In this document: positions 44,007-51,641 of the stretch, piece after piece | How the letters are laid out: every line of letters starts with the position of its first letter | Numbering within the stretch: the first letter of the stretch is position 1 | Source: an uncultured Saprospirales bacterium | GTDB taxonomy: Bacteria; Bacteroidota; Bacteroidia; Chitinophagales; Saprospiraceae | Length of the DNA: 64,000 bases | Direction: 5' to 3' | NCBI GenBank assembly: GCA_937864265.1 | Contig: CALMIR010000201.1 | Coordinates: 28,666-92,665, forward strand | Made by a program: the position numbers and the translations under genes | The notes under the pieces: generated by a model | Seen by the model: the letters and a program-made list of their open reading frames with translations, nothing else | What the model was told of the DNA's origin: nothing | Databases searched by the model: none

Positions 44007-44792
44007 ATGAAAAAAATATTTTACACCATCGCCATATTTTTTCTCTGGCATAGCCTCCACTCACAAACCGTGCGTCAATTACCTGAAAAAGCCCTAGACT
44101 TATATCCGACTCTTTCGGAAATGTATGGATATGCCATTGGCCAGTATCAGGATTATATGTTGGTATTTGGAGGCCGTATCCGCTCTGAGTTATCCGAAAT
44201 TCAGGAAAAAGATTTTCCCAACCTCGATTTATTGCTCATTGACTTCAAACAAAATCGGGCTTCCGCATTTACCACCGCTACGCTGGAAGGTTTACTGGCC
44301 GAACAGATGAATGCCACGGGCATGGCTTATTATCAAAAACAGAACCAATTGTTTTTGATAGGCGGCTATGGATACAGCGAAACCCACCATCAGTTTATGA
44401 CCTTTCCTTATGTAACTGTCATTGACTTAGAAGCGACCATCAAAGCTTTATTGGATGGAAAAAATCCGGTCGCTAATTTTTATCAAATCTGCGACGACCG
44501 CATAGCCATTTTCGATGGCACCATGGATTACAATGGCCAGGAATTCTTCCTCATCAACGGCAAATATGCCTACAAACTGGAACCTTTTGCCCAGAACCCC
44601 GAATATTTTGAGAACGATTTAAAAGGGGAAGGTCGTACTTTTATGATACAAGGAGAAGGCCAAAACTTGGAAATAAAAAACTTCCAAACCTGGTACGATT
44701 TGGAGGAATTAAGGGAAATATATGGCCCGCTTTTGCCAGAACTCATCGAGCAGGAAATTTTGAAAGTCAGTCCAGGCAATGCAGATTTTTAA
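44007..44792 (+). CDS. Exported protein with Kelch-like motifs
   Basis: 261 residues. Signal peptide about 1-19 (IFYTIAIFFLWHSLHS). YAIGQYQDYMLVFGGRI (about 42-58) and GMAYYQKQNQLFLIGGYGYS (about 104-123) look like single Kelch blades, too few to close a propeller alone; the remainder may form cryptic blades or pair with a partner. No catalytic motif recognised. It appears to be transcribed alone, with a candidate promoter and no close neighbour. Confidence 0.68.
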   Translation: MKKIFYTIAIFFLWHSLHSQTVRQLPEKALDLYPTLSEMYGYAIGQYQDYMLVFGGRIRSELSEIQEKDFPNLDLLLIDFKQNRASAFTTATLEGLLAEQMNATGMAYYQKQNQLFLIGGYGYSETHHQFMTFPYVTVIDLEATIKALLDGKNPVANFYQICDDRIAIFDGTMDYNGQEFFLINGKYAYKLEPFAQNPEYFENDLKGEGRTFMIQGEGQNLEIKNFQTWYDLEELREIYGPLLPELIEQEILKVSPGNADF

Positions 44793-44893
44793 AACTTCTT
44801 TTATTCATTGTTTTGCTATCCGCCAAAAAAGGATGTAATTTAGTGGTTTGCTCGTTTAAATAATTGGGCGTTCTTTGCAAAAAGAGATGGATC

Positions 44894-45214
44894 ATGGCTT
44901 TTTTAAAATTCAGCAAACTTCCCAAGCCGCAAGGTTACGAATACAAACCTCGTTACTGGAATCCCCAAAAGGAAGCTTTAGAGGATCGGCTAAAACAGAT
45001 AGAAGAAGTCAAAGTGGGCGATACAGAGGCGGTAAAAATGCGGATTGCCAATAATTTTCGCCGGGGCGGCTATGCTCAACGCGGCGGCATGTACAAGAGT
45101 CGGCAAAATCGGCAATCCAATCGAACCCTCCTTTTGGTGGTCGCTGTTTTAGTGCTCCTCTCCTATTGGTTGCTATCGGTCTATTTACCAGAACTAGTCA
45201 AAGCATTAGAGTAA
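44894..45214 (+). CDS. Small C-terminally anchored protein upstream of mutL
   Basis: 106 residues from ATG 44894, with the purine-rich aaagagatgg before it. N-terminal cytosolic part (FSKLPKPQGYEYKPRYWNPQ, then KEALEDRLKQIEEVKVGDTE) is followed by a basic Gly/Arg stretch (NFRRGGYAQRGGMYKSRQNR) and one membrane helix (LLLVVAVLVLLSYWLLSVYL, about 81-100). Proteins of this pattern sit just before mutL in many Bacteroidota; no function known to me. Confidence 0.75.
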   Translation: MAFLKFSKLPKPQGYEYKPRYWNPQKEALEDRLKQIEEVKVGDTEAVKMRIANNFRRGGYAQRGGMYKSRQNRQSNRTLLLVVAVLVLLSYWLLSVYLPELVKALE

Positions 45215-45254
45215 TAAAATCCCCGGTCTTTAAAACTAAACACAACCATTGACT

Positions 45255-47129
45255 ATGGCTGATATTATTCAGCTTTTACCAGAAAGTATTGCCAATCAAA
45301 TTGCTGCGGGTGAAGTGATCCAACGGCCCGCTTCCGTTGTCAAAGAGCTGATAGAAAATGCTGTTGATGCAGGTAGTACAGAAATTCAGCTGATCGTCAA
45401 AGAAGCCGGAAAATCCCTTATACAAGTGGTGGACAACGGTTGCGGCATGTCGGCCACCGATGCCCGAATGTCTTTTGAACGGCATGCCACTTCCAAAATC
45501 AGGCAATCCGCCGACTTGTTTGCCATACGCACGATGGGCTTTCGGGGCGAAGCTTTGGCCTCTATAGCCGCTGTTGCACAGGTAGAAATGCGCACCCGTA
45601 AACAAGCGGATGAACTGGGTAGCAAAATTGTCATTGAAGATTCTGAAGTAAAATCACAGGAACCCTGCCAGTGTGCAGCAGGTACTTCTATTTCGGTAAA
45701 AAACCTTTTTTATAATGTCCCTGCCCGTCGAAATTTCCTAAAATCTCATCCGGTGGAGATGCGCCATATCGTGGACGAGTTTCTGCGTATAGCTATTGCC
45801 AATCCGGATATTTTCTTTGTGCTGCACCACAACAACAACGAAGTTTACCACCTGCCATCGGGCAATTTGAGGCAGCGATTGGTGCACCTATTTGGGCAGG
45901 CGGCGAATAAAAAACTGGTGCCCGTCTCGCAGGATACAGAGGTATGTCGCTTGGACGGTTTTGTAGGCAAACCGGAATTTTCCAAAAAAACGCGGGGAGA
46001 ACAGTATTTTTTTGTCAATAGCCGTTTCATCAAAAGCGGGTACCTCAACCATGCCGTGACCAGCGCTTATGAAGACCTACTGCCCAAGGACAGCTACCCA
46101 CTATATGTCATTTTTATTGAAGTTGATCCTGCCAGTATCGATATCAACGTGCATCCGACCAAGCAGGAAATCAAATTTGAAGACGAACAACTCATATACA
46201 ATTACCTGCGGGTTGCCGTGCGGCATTCCCTAGGGCAGTACAGCATTACACCTACCATAGACTTTGATCAGGAATCGAATTTTGCCATCCAAACCCAGGC
46301 TCGCTCCGACATTAATAGGGAAAAAACGATTAATACGGTTCTTTCTGCTGGTGGCGGACAGCGCGACACCGAGAAAAGCTATAAAGATCAGGGCATGGCT
46401 CCCTCCGAAGATCGGAATCTGAAATACTGGCAAAAACTGTACGAAGGTCTGGACGAAATCTCGCCATCCGATGAAGAATCAGATGGGTTTGGTGCCGTTA
46501 CTTTGGAGAGCAGTTGGTCATCAGAAAGCGATCAGGATGTCCATGCAGCGCCTGCTTATCAGGCCAGAAAGGAACCCTACCAGATTCATCAATCGTATAT
46601 TGTCAGCCAAATCAAATCTGGTTTTATACTCATAGACCAACAAGCGGCACACGAGCGGATTCTTTATGAGCAATTTTTAAGCATCCTGGATCAACAGTCG
46701 GCCTCGACCCAGCACCAATTATTCCCCAAAACCATTGAGCTATCTGCTAATGATGCGCTTTACCTGGAAAGCATGCTCGATGAAATCAATTTATTGGGTT
46801 TCGACATCCAACCTTTTGGTGCCAACACCTTTGTTATCAATGGTTTGCCGGCTGAAATGGCGGGCAAAAAGGACGAGGTGGCCTTGATTGAAATGATGTT
46901 AGAGCAGTATAAAATCAACCAGGAACTGCGCTTAACTGTTAAAGAAAATATTGCCCGGGCTATGGCCATTAGTTCTGCTATTAAAAGAGGACAAATGCTC
47001 AGCACGGTAGAAATGCAAAGTCTGATTGATCGGCTCTTTGCCTGTGCTATGCCTTATAGAAGCCCTGGCGGTAGAAACTGCTTCCTTACCTATGATTTGG
47101 AGGAGTTAAATAAACAATTTGACCAGTAA
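45255..47129 (+). CDS. mutL: DNA mismatch repair protein MutL
   Basis: 624 residues from ATG 45255; TTG two codons earlier is not needed. GHKL ATPase: QIAAGEVIQRPASVVKELIE, ENAVDAGS, VDNGCGM (about 58-64) and GFRGEALASIAAVAQVEM. Transducer domain motif DVHPTKQEIKF is present as INVHPTKQEIKF. A variable linker (about 340-440) precedes the dimerisation domain. The endonuclease motif DQHA(x2)E(x4)E appears as DQQAAHERILYE, with Gln for His, and the region near the end reads ACAMPYRSPGG. Nicking activity may therefore differ from Bacillus MutL; I believe this is common in the phylum. MutL couples MutS mismatch recognition to downstream repair. Followed nine bases later by a rhomboid gene. Confidence 0.95.
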   Translation: MADIIQLLPESIANQIAAGEVIQRPASVVKELIENAVDAGSTEIQLIVKEAGKSLIQVVDNGCGMSATDARMSFERHATSKIRQSADLFAIRTMGFRGEALASIAAVAQVEMRTRKQADELGSKIVIEDSEVKSQEPCQCAAGTSISVKNLFYNVPARRNFLKSHPVEMRHIVDEFLRIAIANPDIFFVLHHNNNEVYHLPSGNLRQRLVHLFGQAANKKLVPVSQDTEVCRLDGFVGKPEFSKKTRGEQYFFVNSRFIKSGYLNHAVTSAYEDLLPKDSYPLYVIFIEVDPASIDINVHPTKQEIKFEDEQLIYNYLRVAVRHSLGQYSITPTIDFDQESNFAIQTQARSDINREKTINTVLSAGGGQRDTEKSYKDQGMAPSEDRNLKYWQKLYEGLDEISPSDEESDGFGAVTLESSWSSESDQDVHAAPAYQARKEPYQIHQSYIVSQIKSGFILIDQQAAHERILYEQFLSILDQQSASTQHQLFPKTIELSANDALYLESMLDEINLLGFDIQPFGANTFVINGLPAEMAGKKDEVALIEMMLEQYKINQELRLTVKENIARAMAISSAIKRGQMLSTVEMQSLIDRLFACAMPYRSPGGRNCFLTYDLEELNKQFDQ

Positions 47130-47137
47130 AAAAGTAC

Positions 47138-47776
47138 ATGTATCAAATCACCGACGTTGTCAAGCATTTGTTGATTCTAAATGTATTGATGTTTTTTGGT
47201 ACCATGCTCATGGGGGAACCCACCGGAAGCACGGTTGCTGATGTAGATTGGGGTAGGCTGCAACTGGCCATGTTTTATCCAACATCCCCATTTTTCCAAC
47301 CTTACCAAATCGTTACCCACATGTTTATGCATGGGGATCTGGGGCATTTGTTTTTCAACATGTTTGCTTTATTCATGTTTGGCCCGCCCTTGGAAGTCAG
47401 TTTTGGCCCCCGCAATTTCCTGTTTTATTACTTTTTTACCGGGTTTGGTGCTTTAGGACTTTATTTATTCGTGCGTTTTTTGGAGCTAAAGTACTTTGAT
47501 GGAAGCCCCATTCTCATCAATACGCCAATGTTGGGTGCTTCGGGTGCGATTTTTGGCTTGTTACTGGGATACGGGATGCTGTTCCCCAATAATATCTTGC
47601 AGCTTATTTTTCCGCCCATCGCGCTCAAAGCCAAGTATTTTGTAGCCATTTATGCGGGCATTGAGCTGTTTTTGGGCTTAGGCAATTTCAATACAGGTGT
47701 AGCCCATTTTGCCCACCTCGGTGGTGCTTTATTTGGGCTGTTGTTGATTCTATACTGGCGTAGCACCAATCGCTGA
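47138..47776 (+). CDS. Rhomboid family intramembrane serine protease (1)
   Basis: 212 residues with six membrane helices. FQPYQIVTHMFMHGDLGHLF (about 50-69) gives the oxyanion His region and the HxxxN pattern HLFFNM. LGASGAIFGLLLGYG (about 132-146) holds the catalytic Ser in GxSG, and NTGVAHFAHLGGALFGLLLI (about 187-206) holds the catalytic His. It cleaves membrane proteins within the bilayer; the substrate is unknown. Eight bases after mutL, likely co-transcribed. A second, longer rhomboid follows after an intergenic element. Confidence 0.9.
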   Translation: MYQITDVVKHLLILNVLMFFGTMLMGEPTGSTVADVDWGRLQLAMFYPTSPFFQPYQIVTHMFMHGDLGHLFFNMFALFMFGPPLEVSFGPRNFLFYYFFTGFGALGLYLFVRFLELKYFDGSPILINTPMLGASGAIFGLLLGYGMLFPNNILQLIFPPIALKAKYFVAIYAGIELFLGLGNFNTGVAHFAHLGGALFGLLLILYWRSTNR

Positions 47777-47811
47777 CAAAAAGGGTATTTTTTAAAAGAA
47801 CAGCCCTAGTG

Positions 47812-47930
47812 GTGTGCAAAAAATTACTTCCCGATTTAACAGCGTCCTTACCCTAGCGGACATACTTAAAATGAATCGTTTAGCCCGCCAGGGTAAGGAC
47901 AAAATCGGGAACTCAATTTTTCTGCGGACT
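47812..47930. repeat. Imperfect palindromic intergenic element of about 119 bp
   Basis: Arms pair in blocks: gtgtgcaaaaaattacttcc with its imperfect complement near 47910-47930; cccgattt (47830-47837) with aaatcggg (47902-47909); gtccttaccct (47844-47854) with agggtaaggac (47890-47900). The centre is AT-rich. Related left-arm sequences occur at 51593-51641, 33450-33474 and 36078-36098, so this looks like a dispersed REP- or MITE-like element. It fills most of the 313-base gap between the two rhomboid genes. Confidence 0.7.
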
Positions 47931-48089
47931 TAGATAGGCATTTTGCCTACAAAATGTGTTTATTTATCTATTCCATTTGAATGCTAAGTTGTTGTGATGT
48001 AAATTCACGGCCATAAAAAATTGAATACTTTGGCGATTCTTGTGATTTCCCACAAAATTGTCAACAAACTAAAAATCGAACACAAGCGC

Positions 48090-49022
48090 ATGCTCCAATC
48101 AATTTGGGACGATGTAAAGCGACAATTCAGTTACGGCAATGCAGTGATTCGGATCATCATTGTAAATGTAGCCGTATTTGTATTGATCCATTTGGTCAAT
48201 TTGACCCTGTTCATTGTGAACGGCGCTCAGCCCTCGCCCGCATTTGATGCCCTGGTCGATTTCTTCAGCATGTCATCCGATTGGAAATACTTCCTCACCC
48301 ATCCATGGGGTATAATAACCAGCATGTTTTTGCACGTGGGGGTCTGGCATATTTTGTGGAACATGTTGTTTTTATATTGGTTTGGCCGGATCGTTGGCGA
48401 TTTTATCGGCAATCAGCGGGTATTGCCCATTTACTTGCTAGGGGGCATTGCTGGCGCGCTGCTATTTTTCATTTCTGCCAACCTGATGGCTTATGGAGAA
48501 GGCGGGCGCTTTGCGCTAGGCGCTTCAGCAGGTGTGATGGCTATTGTTGTAGCAGCGGGTACAATTGCCCCTGAATACATCATGCGACTCCTATTGCTAG
48601 GGGATGTCAAACTTAAATACATTGTAGCAGCACTGGTATTTCTCGACCTGATTTTCATTCCGCAAGGAAGCAATACGGGCGGCCATTTCGCCCACCTCGG
48701 CGGGGCACTTTTCGGTTGGCTTTTTGTGCGCCTGTTGCGCAGCGGTACCGATCTTTCTTTGCCCGTCAATCAGGTTCTCAACACCATACAGCAGTTTTTT
48801 CAATCTCTTTTCAGTGACAGACGCCGCCGCCCAAAAGTGGTTTATCGCAACCCCAATCGAAAAGAAACCTTCAGAAATTCCCGAGGTAATGCAGCTTCTG
48901 ACAGCCAACGGATGAACCAGCAAGAGCGCTTGGATGCGATTTTGGATAAAATCAAGCTTTCTGGCTACAACAGCCTGACCGAGGAAGAAAAAGAGTTTTT
49001 GTTCAACGCAAGCAAAGATTAA
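48090..49022 (+). CDS. Rhomboid family intramembrane serine protease (2), with cytosolic tail
   Basis: 310 residues from ATG 48090; a TTG frame from 48021 adds 23 residues before the first helix. Six helices cover about 15-220. WGIITSMFLHVGVWHILWNM (about 69-88) has the HxxxN motif, ALGASAGVMAIVVAAG (about 144-159) the catalytic Ser as GASAG, and GGHFAHLGGALFGWLFV (about 198-214) the catalytic His. The C-terminal tail (about 225-310) is basic and ends MNQQERLDAILDKIKLSGYN, SLTEEEKEFLFNASK, a short helical motif often attached to Bacteroidota rhomboids. One base after its stop, an EEP-family gene starts. Confidence 0.9.
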   Translation: MLQSIWDDVKRQFSYGNAVIRIIIVNVAVFVLIHLVNLTLFIVNGAQPSPAFDALVDFFSMSSDWKYFLTHPWGIITSMFLHVGVWHILWNMLFLYWFGRIVGDFIGNQRVLPIYLLGGIAGALLFFISANLMAYGEGGRFALGASAGVMAIVVAAGTIAPEYIMRLLLLGDVKLKYIVAALVFLDLIFIPQGSNTGGHFAHLGGALFGWLFVRLLRSGTDLSLPVNQVLNTIQQFFQSLFSDRRRRPKVVYRNPNRKETFRNSRGNAASDSQRMNQQERLDAILDKIKLSGYNSLTEEEKEFLFNASKD

Positions 49023-49023
49023 C

Positions 49024-50085
49024 GTGGTCATCAAAAGTTTGCGTTGGATCAACGCCCTACTGGTTTTATTGACACTTGCTGCTTACTTATCCCCTTGGGT
49101 AGATCCCACCTACTTTTGGCCTATTTCTGTTCTGGGTTTATTGTATCCCTGGCTATTGCTGGGCAATCTACTCTTTGTGCTCTTTTGGGGCTTTATGAGG
49201 AAAAAATACCTGCTCTTATCGCTTGCTTGCATTCTTTTAGGGTGGAAGCATTTGAATAACTTTATTGGTCTTCCTGGTGGCACCAGTCAGGAAGTTGGCG
49301 TCGCTTCCGGGGCCTTGCTACAAGTGATGTCTTTCAACTCCTTTGGTTTTCAATTGCAAGATGATGCGCGCAATCGGCGGCTGAGTTCACCAGAATTGAA
49401 ACAAGCCCTTTCTTTTGATGGGTATGATTTGGTGTTGATACAAGAGTTTCCCACCAGTGGTGCAACTACTTATCCGGCAGACCACATTTTAGAGAACAGT
49501 GATTTGAAATACACCAACGCCAGCAGAGGCCACAGCCTGGCTATTTTTTCTCACTACCCGATTGTCGGTCAGGGCGAGCATTATTTTGAAAATGGGTACA
49601 ACGGCTTTCAATGGGTCGATGTAGCCTTGGGGGATACGATCCTGCGTGTTTTCAATGTCCATTTACAGTCCAATGCCGTTTCCATGCTCGCCAAACGAGT
49701 CGCCGAAGAGGGCAATATTCAGGAAAAGAAAACTTGGCTCGATATCAAAGGAATGATTCTGAGGTATAGAAATGCGGTCGAAAAAAGGACGAATCAAGCC
49801 AAAGAAGTCGTGAAAGAAGTGGCTAAAAGCCCTTATCCGGTACTCATTGGTGGGGATTTTAATGATACGCCACTATCTTATATGTACCATACCGTATCTC
49901 CACACCTTACCGATCATTTCAGCGAAAAAGGTAGGGGCTTGGGCATCACTTACCACGGCAAAGTGCCTGCCTTGCGTATCGACTACCTATTCAGTTCACC
50001 AGGTATTGAGGTGGTTAAACACCAAATCGGAAAGCCTAATTTTTCCGACCACCTGCCCGTTATCTCCACCATACAGCTCCCCTGA
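49024..50085 (+). CDS. Endonuclease/exonuclease/phosphatase family protein with membrane anchor
   Basis: 353 residues; GTG start at 49024, one base after the rhomboid stop, with no closer ATG. Two or three membrane helices (about 8-75; WINALLVLLTLAAYLSPWV). The EEP domain covers about 95-353: LLQVMSFNSFGF, DLVLIQEF (catalytic Glu), FNVHLQSN, PVLIGGDFNDTPLSYMYHT (Asp and Asn) and the terminal SDHLPVI (Asp-His pair). All core EEP residues are present, so phosphodiesterase or phosphatase activity is likely; the substrate (nucleic acid, lipid head group or other) cannot be read. The anchor places the domain at the membrane, probably outside the cytoplasm. Confidence 0.88.
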   Translation: MVIKSLRWINALLVLLTLAAYLSPWVDPTYFWPISVLGLLYPWLLLGNLLFVLFWGFMRKKYLLLSLACILLGWKHLNNFIGLPGGTSQEVGVASGALLQVMSFNSFGFQLQDDARNRRLSSPELKQALSFDGYDLVLIQEFPTSGATTYPADHILENSDLKYTNASRGHSLAIFSHYPIVGQGEHYFENGYNGFQWVDVALGDTILRVFNVHLQSNAVSMLAKRVAEEGNIQEKKTWLDIKGMILRYRNAVEKRTNQAKEVVKEVAKSPYPVLIGGDFNDTPLSYMYHTVSPHLTDHFSEKGRGLGITYHGKVPALRIDYLFSSPGIEVVKHQIGKPNFSDHLPVISTIQLP

Positions 50086-50092
50086 GCGGTTT

Positions 50093-51367
50093 CTATTCAA
50101 CGACCAGCATGTATTTATTTTTCTTGCCGTTTTCTACCATCAGGTACTTTCCGTGCAACAGATGCTCCTGATTAACGAGGTAATCGTGGCTGGCAACTTT
50201 ATCTTTATTAACCATTAAGGCATTGCCTTTGATGGCGTTCCGAACCTCGCTTTTTGAACCGAGAACGGGGGCGACTTCTGTCAATAAATCTGCCACATTC
50301 ACGCCAAGTGCCAGGCGCTCTTTAGGGATCGAAAAGCTGGGAATTTCCTCAGCTACTGCTTTTAGTTCCTCCGTGGACATTTCTGCCAACTGTTCTTTGT
50401 TCGCGTTTCGACCAAATAGGAGGTTGCTTACCCGCAAGACGGACTCGTAGTCGGCCTGGGAGTGTACGCGAACCGTTAGCTCTTCGGCAAAAAGGCGCTT
50501 CAGTGCTTGCGGGTCATTTTCATGCGTTTTCTCCATAGCTTCCACCTCTTCGCGCGATTTCAGCGTAAAATACCGGATGAATTTGGACATATCCTGATCA
50601 TCGGCGTTGATCCAAAATTGATAAAAACGGTAGGGCGAAGTTAGTTTTGGGTCGAGCCAAATATTCCCCTCTGCTGATTTGCCAAACTTGCTGCCGTCTG
50701 CTTTGGTGAGCAATGGTGTGGTAACTGCGTAGGCTTTTTCGCTCAAATTGCGCCGAATGAATTCGGTGCCCGATGTAATATTGCCCCACTGATCAGAGCC
50801 GCCCATTTGAACGGTACACCCATATTGCTGAAACAAGCATTGATAATCGTAGCCCTGCAAAAGCTGGTAGCTGAATTCGGTGAAGGAGATGCCCGTTTCT
50901 ATCCGCTTTTTGACCGATTCTTTCGTCATCATGTAGTTGACGGTCAGCGTTTTGCCCACTTTCCTAAGAAAATCCAGCACGTTCATCTCCTGGTAAAAAT
51001 CCAGATTGTTGATAAATCTGGCGGGATTCGGCCCTGCTTCAAAGTCGAGAAATCTGGCGCATTGAGCTTTTTGAAAATTCAGGTTGGTATCCAGTTCATC
51101 ATAATCTTTCAATTGCCGCTCCTGGTCTTTGCCCGATGGATCGCCGATGCGCCCAGTAGCTCCGCCCAACAACACAATTGGCTGATGGCCAGATAATTGA
51201 AACAACTTCAGCAACATGATTTGTACAAAATTGCCGATCGTTAAAGATGGCGCTGTGGGGTCAAACCCAATGTACCCCACGCGCTTGGTTTCCTTCAAAT
51301 GTTCTTCAACCCCGGGCGTTGTATCGTGCAACATACCCCGCCACCGCAATTCTTCAATAAAATTCAT
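50093..51367 (-). CDS. tyrS: Tyrosyl-tRNA synthetase
   Basis: 424 residues, the TyrRS1 length. FDPTAPSLTIGNFVQIMLLK (about 34-53) includes the HIGH-like motif (TIGN here). Tyr-binding GGSDQWGNITSGTEFIRR lies near 188-205, KFGKSAEGNIWLD (about 230-242) is the KMSKS-type loop, and the S4 domain covers about 355-424 (EVRNAIKGNALMVNKDKVAS). It charges tRNA-Tyr. The first HIGH residue His is replaced by Thr, seen in some TyrRS. Convergent with the EEP gene, with only seven bases between stops. Confidence 0.95.
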   Translation of the reverse strand: MNFIEELRWRGMLHDTTPGVEEHLKETKRVGYIGFDPTAPSLTIGNFVQIMLLKLFQLSGHQPIVLLGGATGRIGDPSGKDQERQLKDYDELDTNLNFQKAQCARFLDFEAGPNPARFINNLDFYQEMNVLDFLRKVGKTLTVNYMMTKESVKKRIETGISFTEFSYQLLQGYDYQCLFQQYGCTVQMGGSDQWGNITSGTEFIRRNLSEKAYAVTTPLLTKADGSKFGKSAEGNIWLDPKLTSPYRFYQFWINADDQDMSKFIRYFTLKSREEVEAMEKTHENDPQALKRLFAEELTVRVHSQADYESVLRVSNLLFGRNANKEQLAEMSTEELKAVAEEIPSFSIPKERLALGVNVADLLTEVAPVLGSKSEVRNAIKGNALMVNKDKVASHDYLVNQEHLLHGKYLMVENGKKNKYMLVVE

Positions 51368-51495
51368 CCTATTTGCTCTTTATTCGCCGCGAAAATAGGA
51401 ACTTTTCACTGGAGCTGCTTTTCTTTTTGCCCTTCTTTGACAAATTGTGTGGGAAAAGACTTAGCGGAAAGCAGGGTGAGCAATGATTTTCGCTT

Positions 51496-51545
51496 GCCGT
51501 ACTTAAAGTAGGTTTGTTTATCCTAAAACCTACTTTAAGTACGGC
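51496..51545. repeat. Perfect 20-bp inverted repeat upstream of tyrS
   Basis: Arms gccgtacttaaagtaggttt (51496-51515) and its exact complement (51526-51545) flank a 10-base loop. The position is 129 bases before the tyrS start on the minus strand, after the carboxypeptidase stop. There is no T-run on either side. It could be a terminator-like structure, an operator, or a folded leader. Confidence 0.75.
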
Positions 51546-51592
51546 ATTGCTTTAATCACACCATTTGTCAAAGAACCATTTTTGCTTTTATG

Positions 51593-51641
51593 TCGTATGC
51601 AAAAAATCACTGTCCGATTTATCAAAGTCCTTACCCTAGTG
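51593..51641. repeat. Copy of the dispersed intergenic element abutting the carboxypeptidase stop
   Basis: tatgcaaaaaatcactgtcc, then gatttatcaaagtccttacc and ctagtg, matches the left arm of the 47812-47930 element base for base over several blocks, including the tccttaccctag core. Only one arm is present. Confidence 0.55.
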
